Assembly (NCBI GenBank): GCA_033557835.1
Contig: JAWQRO010000051.1
Coordinates: forward strand, 1 to 64,000
Reading direction: 5' to 3'
From: Helochares maculicollis
Taxonomy: Eukaryota; Arthropoda; Insecta; Coleoptera; Hydrophilidae
DNA length: 64,000 nt
This document shows positions 1 to 9,972 of the stretch, piece by piece. The translations under genes were made by a program, and so were the position numbers. Below the pieces are notes generated by a model, which was given only the letters and a program-made list of their open reading frames with translations, was not told the DNA's origin and did no database searches. The number at the start of each line of letters is the position of its first letter. Position 1 is the stretch's first letter.

Positions 1-530
1 TGTCGCATTTAAATATGTTGAATTAAACATATCGACTTAAATTAAAAATCAAGCAAAAAATAGGCAACTTTCTTGCTTTTAGGGAGTTAATTTACTGTGC
101 TATTTTTTTCAAACCCTCGCTTTCATTATTATCGCTTTCCTTATTATAAAACAATGGTTCATCACACTAAATTGAACGCATCAACTAAAAACTCAGGAAA
201 CATATGTTGTTATTCTTGCCTAGCCGATTGAAATTTATTGCGCTATTAATTTTTTATATTCTCTTTATTTCTCTTCAAAGAGAGTAATTTTTACTATCTT
301 ATGTCTCTAAGAGTTCAGCTATTTTAAGTGTAGACAAGAAGATGTTTCTTTAAAATAGCAATCTATTTTAGCTGTGACGTAGGAGTATTTCCAAATAAAT
401 CAATCAATTTCTATATATTAATATTGTCGCTACTAATTATGATAGAAAATTCAAATAAAAACCCACAGCTTCGATTTCTTACACCTATCAGCACTTTAAG
501 TTTCGGAACTTAGTAATGATGAAGCTTAAA
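1..530 (-). mobile_element. Degenerate R1-family element copy, cut by the left window edge
   Basis: This stretch aligns collinearly with the right half of the intact R1 element at 36,909-38,119, in the same orientation as that copy and opposite to the copy at 617. Matching blocks include the run around 310-355 (compare 37,945-37,990), the TACTAATTATG block near 431 (compare 38,024), and the ACTTTAAGTTTCGGAACTTA block near 493 (compare 38,090). It holds no coding capacity. It is clearly more diverged than the other two long copies, and the left part lies outside the window. The homology is seen by eye; the element class is inference. Confidence 0.6.
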
Positions 531-616
531 TAATTATATTAATACCACTTTACAAATGCCAACATTTAGAAATATTCGAATATCAAAACATTATATCATT
601 TTAAATTGAGTGCATA

Positions 617-1962
617 CAGTCTGTTTCAGAACTAACTTACAACACTTAAAGGGGTGGTAGATATAAATAATAATAAGCGATATGTTTTTGTTTGCATTTT
701 GGGGCATAATTAGTAACCGAGATGTGAATTACATGTACATGTTAAGAGCCACTGTCGGAATTCCCTATGACGTCGTTGGTCGAAGACAGACGAATCTTAT
801 TGCTATTTCAAAGAATTTCCTTTTTGTCCACACTTAATGTAGCTGGACTCGAACAGACGAAATAATAATAAAACAACCTTGTTGAAAAGGAATATAGACA
901 AGCGGAAGAAGTTAATAGTCTATTAAATTTCAACCGAAGAGCAAAGACAAGGAGCACATGTGTGGTAAATTTTTAACTAATACTTTCATTTCGATGTATT
1001 TTATTCATTATTTACGATTATGCAAGTTCGCTAAACTACGAAGGTACAAGTTTTATTCAAAGCATGAAGTTTTTGATGACATGTAAATCACCTGAACCTA
1101 TTAAATACAAAATAAGAAAGAAACGTTCTTTTTATAGTGACTAAAATCATATAAATGACACCGCATACTAGGCTGCTCTAAAACCTACAAAACAAAAACC
1201 AGCGCAATAAATTACAACTACAAAGGTAAGAGAGGCTTCACTTGTTTACTAGCGTTTTTATTTGATTCGATATGTTAAATTCAACGCAAGCTAATAAGAT
1301 TCAATTTATAACTATTTTACAATTTACTTAGTTTGATATTTAACAATTTTTGCATTCTTCCTACAATTATTATAGTTTATTTGAAGTTATTTACGTTCCC
1401 GGTTCCTTGAAGATCATTTGCCCCTTCTGTCGATATCTGCTAAGCCGGGTCACAAATTTATTCTTGTGCGTTGAATTTAAGTCGCTTTATATTTAAAACT
1501 AAAAAGGTAAAATAAATGCAATTTGTTATTGTCAAAGAAGTATTATTGCAATTTTGTACTGACTAATTTTCAGTTTACAACTATGAATTAGTTTGCGATT
1601 CACGATAAACGCACCTTTTTTACGGCGGAAGATGCAAGGTTACGCGCTTTCTGCAACGCGCCTCAATAAAATTTGACTTTAATGATTGTTTATGTACTTT
1701 TTTTATGTTTCTATATCATAAGGAATGTTTTGCGTTCATAAAAAAATGTAATTACGTGATTTTGACGGATCCAACGACTTGTTTTGATTGTGATGCCGGT
1801 TTTTTTATAAAGATAAAGATGCCGTTGTATCTGCAAAACGTTATTTAACCCAGCATGGTTTATAAGCATTATTTTTATTATGCCAGGAGTCCCAAATTAG
1901 CCAATTTTTCAACATTTTTATTTATACTTTGAAAATATCAGGTCGTGGTCACATTGGCGTAT
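617..1962 (+). mobile_element. Non-autonomous TIR DNA element, family R1, right end truncated
   Basis: The left end starts CAGTCTGTTTCAGAACTAAC directly after a TA at 615-616. It matches the reverse complement of the right end of the element at 36,909-38,119 (CAGCCTGTTTC...). Homology then continues collinearly: the GGGGCATAATTAGTAACCGA block near 702, the GACTCGAACAGACGAAATAATAA block near 846, the TTACGGCGGAAGATG block near 1,620, and the ATGCCAGGAGTCCCAAATTAGCCAA block near 1,879. Homology stops at about 1,962, so some 60 bp of the right terminus is missing. No transposase is visible. TA target sites and TIRs fit a Tc1/mariner-superfamily MITE-like element, but that class is an inference. 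Confidence 0.7.
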
Positions 1963-2004
1963 TTATAGTAATTTTATTACCTCTCCAGATATAATACATC
2001 AATA

Positions 2005-3299
2005 CAGGTGCGCAAGTTTAAAATATCGTTTTGTTGTCAAAAGATGGCGCATGAAATCTATTGAAGCAACCTTTGGAACCCAAAGCGCGATTTTTTGGTA
2101 AGACTGCGCACTACGAAACTTCATATTCGTTTCGTTGTTTACGAGTTAGTAAAATATTTCTTTTTCGCGTTAAGAATGTCGATGTTTGAACCAAGTAAAG
2201 AGCATTTGCGGCATGTGACGCTTTTCTTGTTCAATCAAAAGAAGTAGGCATCGGAAAGTTATCAAATTCTTTTAGAGATTTATGGCGATCTTGCTTCAAC
2301 TGTCAAGACTTGCGAACGCAGCTTTCAATATTCAAAAGTGTCAATTTCAATGATATTGATAAAGAACTTGAAAATCGACCAAAAAAGTTTAAAGACGACG
2401 AATTTCAAGCATTATTGGACGAAGACGATACACAAACACAACAAATGATGGCGGAGCGGTTAAATGTTCCTCGGCAAGTCATTTCCGATCGCCTGTGGGC
2501 CATGGGGAAGATTCAAAAGGTTGGAAAATGTGTTCCACATAAACTGATCGAACGACAGATAGAAAAACGAAACACTGTGTGCGAAATGCTGCATTTACGC
2601 CACAAAAGATAGGTTTTTTTTTTAATCGAGTTGAAACTAGCGATGAAAAATGGATATATTTAGAGCATCCCAAACGTAAGAAATCGGGGGTAACGCCATT
2701 GATGGACAACCATCAACATCGAGTACAAAACCGGATTGTTTTGGGAGGAAGAAAATGTTGTGTGTGTGTGTGGTGGGATCATAGGAGACTAGTGTACTAC
2801 GAGCTTCTCAAACCCGGTGAAACAGTTAATACCGTCCGCTACGTACAGCAAATGATCCATTTAAAACACGCATTGATCGAAAAACGCCCAGAATGGGCTC
2901 GAAGACACGGCAAAGTCATTATGCAGCATGACAAAGTTCCTGCACATGCAGTCAAAGTGGTCAAAGAAACGATTTCTTCGCTTGGTTGGGGACTCCTACC
3001 CCACCCTCCGTAATCACCAAATCTGGCACCTGCTCATTATCACCTTTTTTCATCGATGGGACACGCACTGGCTGAGCAACACTTCAAGACTTTCAAGTAT
3101 GTACAAAAATGGCTCTATGAATGGATATCGATGAAAGTTGGAGCTTTCTTTTGGAATTGTATCCGTAAATTGCCCGAGAGATGAATAAATTGTGTAAAAA
3201 GCGAGGGCTAGTACTTTGAATAAAAAACGTTTTACCATTGTCCTTAAATAATTGCGTATTTTTCATGCAAAAACCGACATTTTAAACTTACGCATCTGG
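2005..3299 (+). mobile_element. Mariner element A (inactive)
   Basis: The element is flanked by TA (2,003-2,004 and 3,300-3,301). Its inverted repeats read CAGGTGCGCAAGTTTAAAAT at the left and, reverse-complemented, CCAGATGCGTAAGTTTAAAA at the right. The right end carries one extra terminal base. The interior is a decayed mariner transposase. The same TIR is found at 17,554-18,640, so both belong to one family in this genome. About 1.3 kb is the usual full length for mariner, so this copy is complete in extent but dead. Confidence 0.9.
2176..3223 (+). pseudogene. Mariner transposase pseudogene (element A)
   Basis: The probable original start is the ATG at 2,176, which opens a frame (MSMFEPSKEHLRH...) that ends at an in-frame stop after about 23 codons. 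Homology then continues through other frames: the helix-turn-helix region around 2,310-2,600, and the catalytic domain from about 2,640 to 3,010. Visible motifs are DEKWIY with the first catalytic Asp, the WWD and YYELLKPGETVN block, and MQHDKVPAH where mariners usually have HDNARPH. A stop follows HPP at 3,010, and the third catalytic Asp region reads with Asn and His in place of the SPDLAPSDY pattern. Several frameshifts and stops show it is not functional. The sequence resembles the mori-type subfamily, which is a tentative placement. Confidence 0.88.
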
Positions 3300-3487
3300 T
3301 AAAGTTGCAAATAAAAATGTGTTAATGTGAGTTTTAAAACATGTATCGTTTTCGTTTCTATGATAAAACGTACCGACGTATTTGATGGATAATTAACTAT
3401 TGTTAGGAAAATCTGTACGATTTCTACATTTCAACTAGTGTTTCAAACTACTACAAAATAAAAAATCCTTTAGTCTTTAACGAATAA

Positions 3488-3694
3488 ATTCAAATTAAAC
3501 CATCCGATTTAATTAATTCTACACCAGTTGAAATAAAATTGACACCACCACGAATTGTATTTAATACAGATCATTCCCTGGCCTCAGGGGCTCTTGTAAA
3601 GTGCTACTCAGAGTCCCTAAAGGAGCAGTTTAACATATGTCTAAAACACTACGCGCAACTAACGGGCAGAGTACCGCGCCTAGGGTATTTCTAA
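3488..3694 (+). other. Unidentified open frame of about 68 codons in a GC-elevated block
   Basis: One frame is open from 3,488 to the TAA at 3,692 without an ATG start. Its composition looks protein-like (a stretch GALVKCYSESLKEQFNICLK is encoded near 3,590-3,650). Possible acceptor AGs precede it (for example before 3,573) and a weak donor-like GGGTATTT lies at its end. I recognise no family. A repeated motif, GTATTT(CT)AATAC followed by ATCATTCCCT, occurs at about 3,557 and again at 3,685. That argues the block may be repeat-derived rather than an exon. Confidence 0.2.
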
Positions 3695-3699
3695 ATACA

Positions 3700-5690
3700 A
3701 TCATTCCCTCTGTGAGCGGTCGTCAAGCCCTCTGCTCCGAGGGTCGTGATACTACCGATAGCAACGGCGATAAGGGTGGTTTATTGACTGGTTTATTCAC
3801 TCTGGGGATGCAATTAGATTGGGAGGTAATATGCCATTATTACATAACGGACTCATTATGCAGAAAGAAAATGATGGGCCATGACTCAAAAAGTATATTT
3901 TATCTTCATCTCCTCTTTTCAGGAGGAGGTATACATTTTAAAAAATCAATAATATGCGTAGGATCAATTAATCTTGTAATTCCGTTGTCATCGCCAACTA
4001 AAGGACGCACACATGCACGGAGAATAAAAAGACAGTCCCCACATATCAACATCAAATTGATATGCCCAAAGAAATAAACAACATATAATATATATAGATC
4101 GTTTGTACGTCTGTGTATAAATGTTGTTTGGTGGAAATTGAGCCGAGTGGAGTGGAAGTGAGAGGTATGGGAGTGATAATTTAGTAATGTGTGGAATGGC
4201 AATTTTAGCAACAGCACGCGAATACAACATCTCGTCGCGTCGATCGTGTCAAGAGAAGAGAAGAGAACCTGTGGGCATGCAGCAAACACATTCACAGTGG
4301 AGTCAGCTAGTTGTCGCGATATTCGAGCACTACTGAAACCCAAAACCGCAACCAACCGCTGTTTCACTGCTGTTTGTGTTCCCCATACCACTTAGCGCGC
4401 CTCTATATCTAATATGATCGGTTCTTTCCAAAAACGCTTTCATCACATTTAAACTTATCACTTACTATCATTTAGGGGCGATGAACAAATTCCTCTTTGT
4501 AATAGTAGTAATAGTAATAGTAGTACAAATTTTGTAATGCCCAATGCTGACCAATTTAAAATCCCTCTCGACTATTGTAGAATAATTTTTGTTAATCCAC
4601 CGGTGCTTGGAAATCGTGCTCAAAGTAAAAAGTGTGCTAGACATACAAAAGCTCTTTCGTCATCAGTTTTAGAGAAGACTGCATAGTAGTAAAAAAGTTC
4701 TATCCACAAGTTCAGCATGCATGCATGCATCAATTTGTGTTTACGTGTTGAAAAACACTGACCGCGCTCGGACCTCAGGTATACCAGCAAGAAAAACCAA
4801 GATGGATATACATGGCAGGATTGAAAATAACTACACAACAAAAATTAAATGTGTAGTGTGTGGAAATAACCTCGGAAATACAGCAGCAATGGTTGTTTTG
4901 TGATACGTTGCGATTTCTCGTTCCCACGCTTGTGCAGAATTGCAAGTTACCGCAAACCGCGTATTGATGAGGAAAAGGCATCTAATATAGCAACAAACAG
5001 AACTGGTTAAAAAAAAATTACCGACGAATAACTTCGATAGCCAATGGCCAATTGCCACTTGCTTGCGCAATTAATCTCAAGGACTTTACCTTCTTAATCA
5101 CGATCGACTTATACTGAACAGTACATTTTTGTATATATGTAGATTGTGAAGCAAAAAAAACAGCACCAGACACATTTTATATGAATTTTTATTGTGTTAA
5201 ATATTGAAACTAAGATGCTTTGCTTCTTATTTGCGAAATCAATATTGACTATTTACTACTATTAGATGTTACTGTATCAAGCTTGTGGGAACGATATACT
5301 AGAATAATGTAACGTCACTTAAGACGTTACTTATTCTAAACACAACTATGATACCAATGATGAAAAATATTACTTCTACTATCACTTTGAATTGTAGTTT
5401 TGGAAATATTTTGATTTGCTTACTGACATGACAATTAAAACAGTTATTCAATATCTGGAAACAATAATGCTCCTAGAGGCCAATAGATATTCCCAGTTTA
5501 TATTTCGATCAATATTTGTTAACATAATGCTTCAATGCAGTCCATAAAATTATCAGTTATATCTTTATAAAATATATCAGCAGCAATGAGGGTTATAGTT
5601 TATATATTCTAATTATGCCCATAAATTTAATCAATTCTATTAACGAGAACCACAATTTTGTATTACCAAAAGTGAGTGCAGTAAAGGTGA
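3700..5690. other. Intergenic region with GC-elevated block, microsatellite and hairpin
   Basis: Positions 3,700-4,400 are richer in G and C than the surroundings and open in several frames on both strands, but I recognise no domain. The block near 4,130-4,400 could be a 5' untranslated exon or promoter. A short AGT/AAT trinucleotide run sits at 4,498-4,525, an alternating GCATGCATGCATGCAT tract at about 4,715-4,730, and a 16-bp-stem hairpin at 5,300-5,338. I see nothing else. Confidence 0.4.
5300..5338. repeat. Short near-perfect inverted repeat (hairpin)
   Basis: The left arm TAGAATAATGTAACGTC (5,300-5,316) pairs with the right arm GACGTTACTTATTCTA (5,323-5,338) around a six-base ACTTAA loop, with a single bulged base. 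The loop-flanking AACGTC and GACGTT are CRE-like half sites. It is too short for a typical miRNA precursor. No flanking duplications are visible. Confidence 0.7.
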
Positions 5691-5870
5691 GGTTAACGAA
5701 AATGCCCGACTTTAAAATGTTGATGGTTTGCTTAAGCTGGTGTGTTAAAATTTAGTATACAGCTATTATAGCAAATGTGTATAGCCGTGTCAACTTTTGG
5801 AACTTGTAGGACTACCATAAATATTTTGTCTACCTACAGAATTTCCAAATATAGACTGTCCATCAAAATA
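5690..5870 (+). repeat. Fragment of interspersed repeat family R2
   Basis: The segment containing GGACTACCATAAATATTTTGTC and TACCTACAGAATTTCCAAAT aligns with the middle of the R2 copy at 24,030 (compare its GGACTACCGAAAGTATCTGTTTACC near 24,307). The preceding GTATACAGCTATTATAGCAAAT block (about 5,755) matches 24,250. Both ends of the full repeat are absent. Confidence 0.6.
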
Positions 5871-8390
5871 GGGATATTGACTTGTAATTTTGCTCGTATA
5901 CCGTAAACACCAATAAAATGTCATGTCTTTAAAATAAAGGCTGCAGTAGGAAATGTATAAACCACGATCTAAACTTTACTTACATGATAAAATTATAAGC
6001 GAAATTAAGTAAAAATTAAAAGATCTATGTTGTACATTATCTGGGTTAATTTGATTAGCTTAAATGTAATTATAAATAAAGATGTTTTAAGCGTTAAATA
6101 TATTAAAAACCTGCTGAATGTCAACCTGGCAGATTATTGAAAATATGAATTTCTTGAGGACTATTTTTTCAGATTCTCATTTTAAAAACAGTAGACTTCC
6201 TAATGAAAATACAAATTAGCGGTTGTTTTAAACATTTAAAGTCAATTTCAGAAGTCCCCAGATGTCGTTTAATGTTTTGAAGCTACGATCTGAGTTAGGC
6301 CAACGTAAAACACTAAAAATATAGCAGATAGTGAACGCATGCATATTGTTCATGTAGATAAGAACACATATTGAATCGCTATTTTTATGATCGTTTGGAA
6401 AAATTTTACAATGAAATTATAATTTTTAAAAAAATTCAGAATAGTTTTAACTAATAAAGAGCGTTGAGCCCCTTTTGTACTCAAAACCAATACGCTTAGT
6501 TGAAATTTTATGTTAAAACTATGAGTATGAAAAGAGAGCGTTTAGTAGCCAAGAACACGACATTTTTTAACGGAAAAGGAGAGAAAAATAAGATCTCACG
6601 GAAACAATTGGCAAACGCAAAAATCATACATCTTTTGTCATTTTTATGTCCAAAACCTATTTAAAAATCATTGTTTCACCTCTAAAGTTATGCAATAATT
6701 CCTTGGTTTGAGATCAAGAATTGTCGTTAAATTAGGTATTCATTAAATACAAATTTGCCTCCTCAACTAGGTAAACAGCTTCTGCTAACACCATTTCTCT
6801 ATCTGACATCGAGAAACATTCGACTATTAAGAGCGTCAAGCTAAGCATTTAATATCGTGAAACAATCCGTTAATTAAGAGCGATAACTTGGGCACAAAAC
6901 GTCTAGAAAGCTCTTAAAAATCTTGACAACATAAACCAAGAAATATTCTGCTATCAAGTAAGATTTTTGCATTCATAATCAGTCCGCTATCAAAAGGGTT
7001 TCTAGGCTTTTAGCACCAAGAATCAGGCCGCCATCATCAAACATCTAAAATCTAAACATATCATTATTTTGGCTTAACAATTTTGAATTCTGCAGTCAAC
7101 AATGATATACTTCGATTACATGAACAGATTTTTTTCTTAATGTTGCCGTTCTTTATATTTTGATTATTACAATCAACTAAGCCTTAGTAACCTATTTTAC
7201 TTGCTAAAATTAAATTTTTTGTAATTTAGTGTCTTGTATTTTTGATCCTAAGTCAGTCACTTGATGGGACAAAAATATAAAATACTCCATTGAAAAAGCA
7301 GTATTTGAATTTTGGAGGATTCATATTAATTACAACGAGTCTCAAAATTTCCAGACTTAAATGAACTTTAAACTTTAAATATTCAATTAATTAGAACTTA
7401 ACTTGTTTTATTGTTATATAAGGATTCCATAAGAACTTCTCGTGCCAGAATATTACAAAATCAGTCGCTAGAAGCTGATCGTGCAAATTAAGCCAAAATT
7501 TAACTGACTATTAACATATTTGTTCTAAATATGCATTTATTATTTAAATCAAATTGCGATTAAGCTCACTATTCTTTATATCAATAGGACTAAGCAAGAA
7601 TAAGTTTAATTATTTAAATACATTTCATTTAAACCATGTAGGGTTTAAATTCAGAGAAAATTGTTTAGTTTTGAATTTTTGCAAAATGAAGATGTGAGAA
7701 TTTTAGAACGAAAACTGGATAAACAAATGTCTCTGATTTAGATATGTAAAAATGGTAAAAATCAATTTATTTTATGAAAGTATAGATTTCCTCAGCAACA
7801 TTTTCTATTTTAGATTTACAACAGTTTTGGGTTCATTACCCGATCCTAGATACGAGTTTGTATCCTACATGTACCATTTGTTTTGCTTGGTAATATTGAT
7901 TATAATAGTTACGAACTGATCTGATATTTGCATGGCAAGATTATTTTTATAAGAATTCTTTAACTAAAATTGCCAATTTGAAGAACGAAACAATTGCAAT
8001 CCGTTCTCATGCAATTCATGAGATCAGCCAGTAAAACAATTAGTAAGCAATGGTAATTCTTAAATCCCTAAGTATAAAATTAAAAATCCAGAAAACCTAT
8101 ATTTATTTATAAATCTTGTTAGCAAATAAATTTGCCATGAGAAGGAGATTCAACATTAAATATGGTCATCAGTTTGCTTTATTTAACAAATCATCATGAA
8201 ACAGCTTCTTTATCTGTACATTCAACGACAATTCATAGTAAAGAATAGTTACACACATTCATGTTTAGTCTTTCAATGCACAAATAAATACCACCTAACA
8301 AGATATTTAAATAAATAAGGTCTATTTTACTATCTCGCTAACTAAGAAATTACACTGCCAACAAACACACATCTTCCAATCTACAAAAAG
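5870..8390. other. AT-rich intergenic stretch, nothing recognised
   Basis: I found no open frame with protein-like content, no RNA gene and no clear repeat on either strand. Stop codons are dense in all frames. Confidence 0.5.
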
Positions 8391-8800
8391 AATGTTTCAC
8401 TGAGAAGAGAAATATTCCTCCCACCAGGTTGCTATGGCTACAAGAGATCAACCAATTGCGCCTTTGAAGTCGCCCTCGAACGCTTTAGACCTCCCCACTT
8501 GAGGTCCCTGCCTCAATAGAGGGGAATATGGGCGGTGCTCCTGATGCTATGGTAGCAGATGCATGCTGAGGAACTGTCACTACAGATAATAGTAGATGTC
8601 AATTTGTGTCCAGGTTCTGCATTCAGTCTCCTTGTTCGCGGGACATCCTGCACGCAACCATGACAGAGATGGGCTGAGACAGTGTGAGTCCTTTAGCCGG
8701 GGATCCATTATGAATGAAATGCTTTTATTGTTAGCCCTCTTAACAAATATTAGCTTTGTTTGTCAGCTTTTCAAAACTGCTGCTGAGTTTTAGAGGGAAG
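8390..8800. other. GC-elevated block of unknown nature
   Basis: Base composition and loss of AT-rich tracts set this block apart from both flanks. The only ATG-led frame is 8,596-8,793 (+), 65 codons, and it has no recognisable domain. It could be an untranslated exon, a regulatory element or an old TE piece. Nothing in the sequence decides between these. Confidence 0.25.
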
Positions 8801-9972
8801 AAGATCGATAGGAAAGAGATGGAACAGGGTGGAAATGTAATGAAGTTTTTGTGTTCTTGCTAGTTCCCGAGTTTGTTTAAGGATTTTAGACTTTGTTTTT
8901 GTGAGGAATTGATTTATAAACTTTTTATTGTAGAGTATGAGTTAAGCTCGCGAAAAGAGCAAAGTTCTTCCTTGTTTTTTTCTAAACTAAACACTATTGA
9001 GCAATTATACACCGTGTTTGTGACTGCTATATAAACGCATACAAAAAGTTATAGACAAAACCTAAAATGCACGCCAAACAAGTTTTTCTAAAACATGTGA
9101 AAGTCGCAGTTAAGTAGTTGTCATTTTGATAACTGGCTGTCATATTGTCCTTTTTATTTATACATGATTGTTTTTGTAGCTTATAGCCATTGTTTTTATT
9201 ACATTTTCAAATTTTCCCTGTTGCGAATTACATTCTGTGCTGATAGAATTATAGTTGATGACAGTTGATGCATTAAGTTTAATGAAACATATGCGGCAGT
9301 TGACCAGGGATCCAAATGTAAGTATTATTTAACCGTGAGCAAGCCGCCAATAATTGGGACAAATCGTGCCGTTTATCAAAAAATTTGGCCAGCAAAATTA
9401 ATTTTTTTATAGATGATTAATATAATTTTATTTTGATAAGAAAATGTACATTTTTTTATGTGAATTGAAAAGTGTAAATTAAAATACAATGAGATATGGT
9501 GCAGCAAAGAACCCCTGAAATATAATGGTAAACCATTTTTAGGCGGACACGTTTGTTTTACTGAAACTACTTATTTATATACTTAAACTTTGGTTACAGC
9601 TGTTGCTGTAAGCTACGTTTGAAACAATCAAACGGTTTTTCAATAACATTAATCAATTTCGCGAAACAACAGTTTGATCGTTAATTTCCTGAGCGGTAAC
9701 GCATTTTGCAAATTAAACAATGAAATTCTAGATAGAATTTTTCAAAATTGTCAGTAGTGAACTCGTGACTAAAAAGAAGATAAAATCTGGCACTTAGAAT
9801 GACATCTGCAATTAGAGCAAATATTTTAGGCATAATCGCAAATTTTTATCACTCATTTTATCATATTTTATTATGTCAAAAACAGTTGATAAAGAAATTG
9901 TTGTATCCAAATAATATGCAACATTCTGCTAACCAAGCACAACTTTTACGTACATAGTATTCAGATTTCAAA
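8801..9972 (+). other. Upstream region of the USP8-like gene; possible 5'UTR intron
   Basis: A strong donor match, AAAT|GTAAGTATT, begins at 9,319. An acceptor-like TAGTATTCAG ends at 9,964, a few bases before the USP8-like start codon. If both are used, an intron of about 645 bp would lie in the 5' untranslated region. A short upstream frame starting MKHMRQLTRDPN would end at a stop just past the junction. This is inference from splice-site shape only; no TATA box is obvious. Confidence 0.25.

Noticed and set aside
1165..1200. TACTAGGCTGCTC inside R1 copy matching the left end of mariner C (30,745)
   Set aside because: Only about 13 bases match and no mariner body or partner end follows, so it is probably chance.
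3637..4391. Long overlapping frames on both strands (146 codons plus, 161 codons minus)
   Set aside because: They overlap in antisense, show no recognisable domain and run into AT-rich filler; stops happen to be rare because the block is GC-elevated.
4715..4730. Alternating GCATGCATGCAT tract as a regulatory site
   Set aside because: Short simple-sequence repeat; nothing in context supports function.
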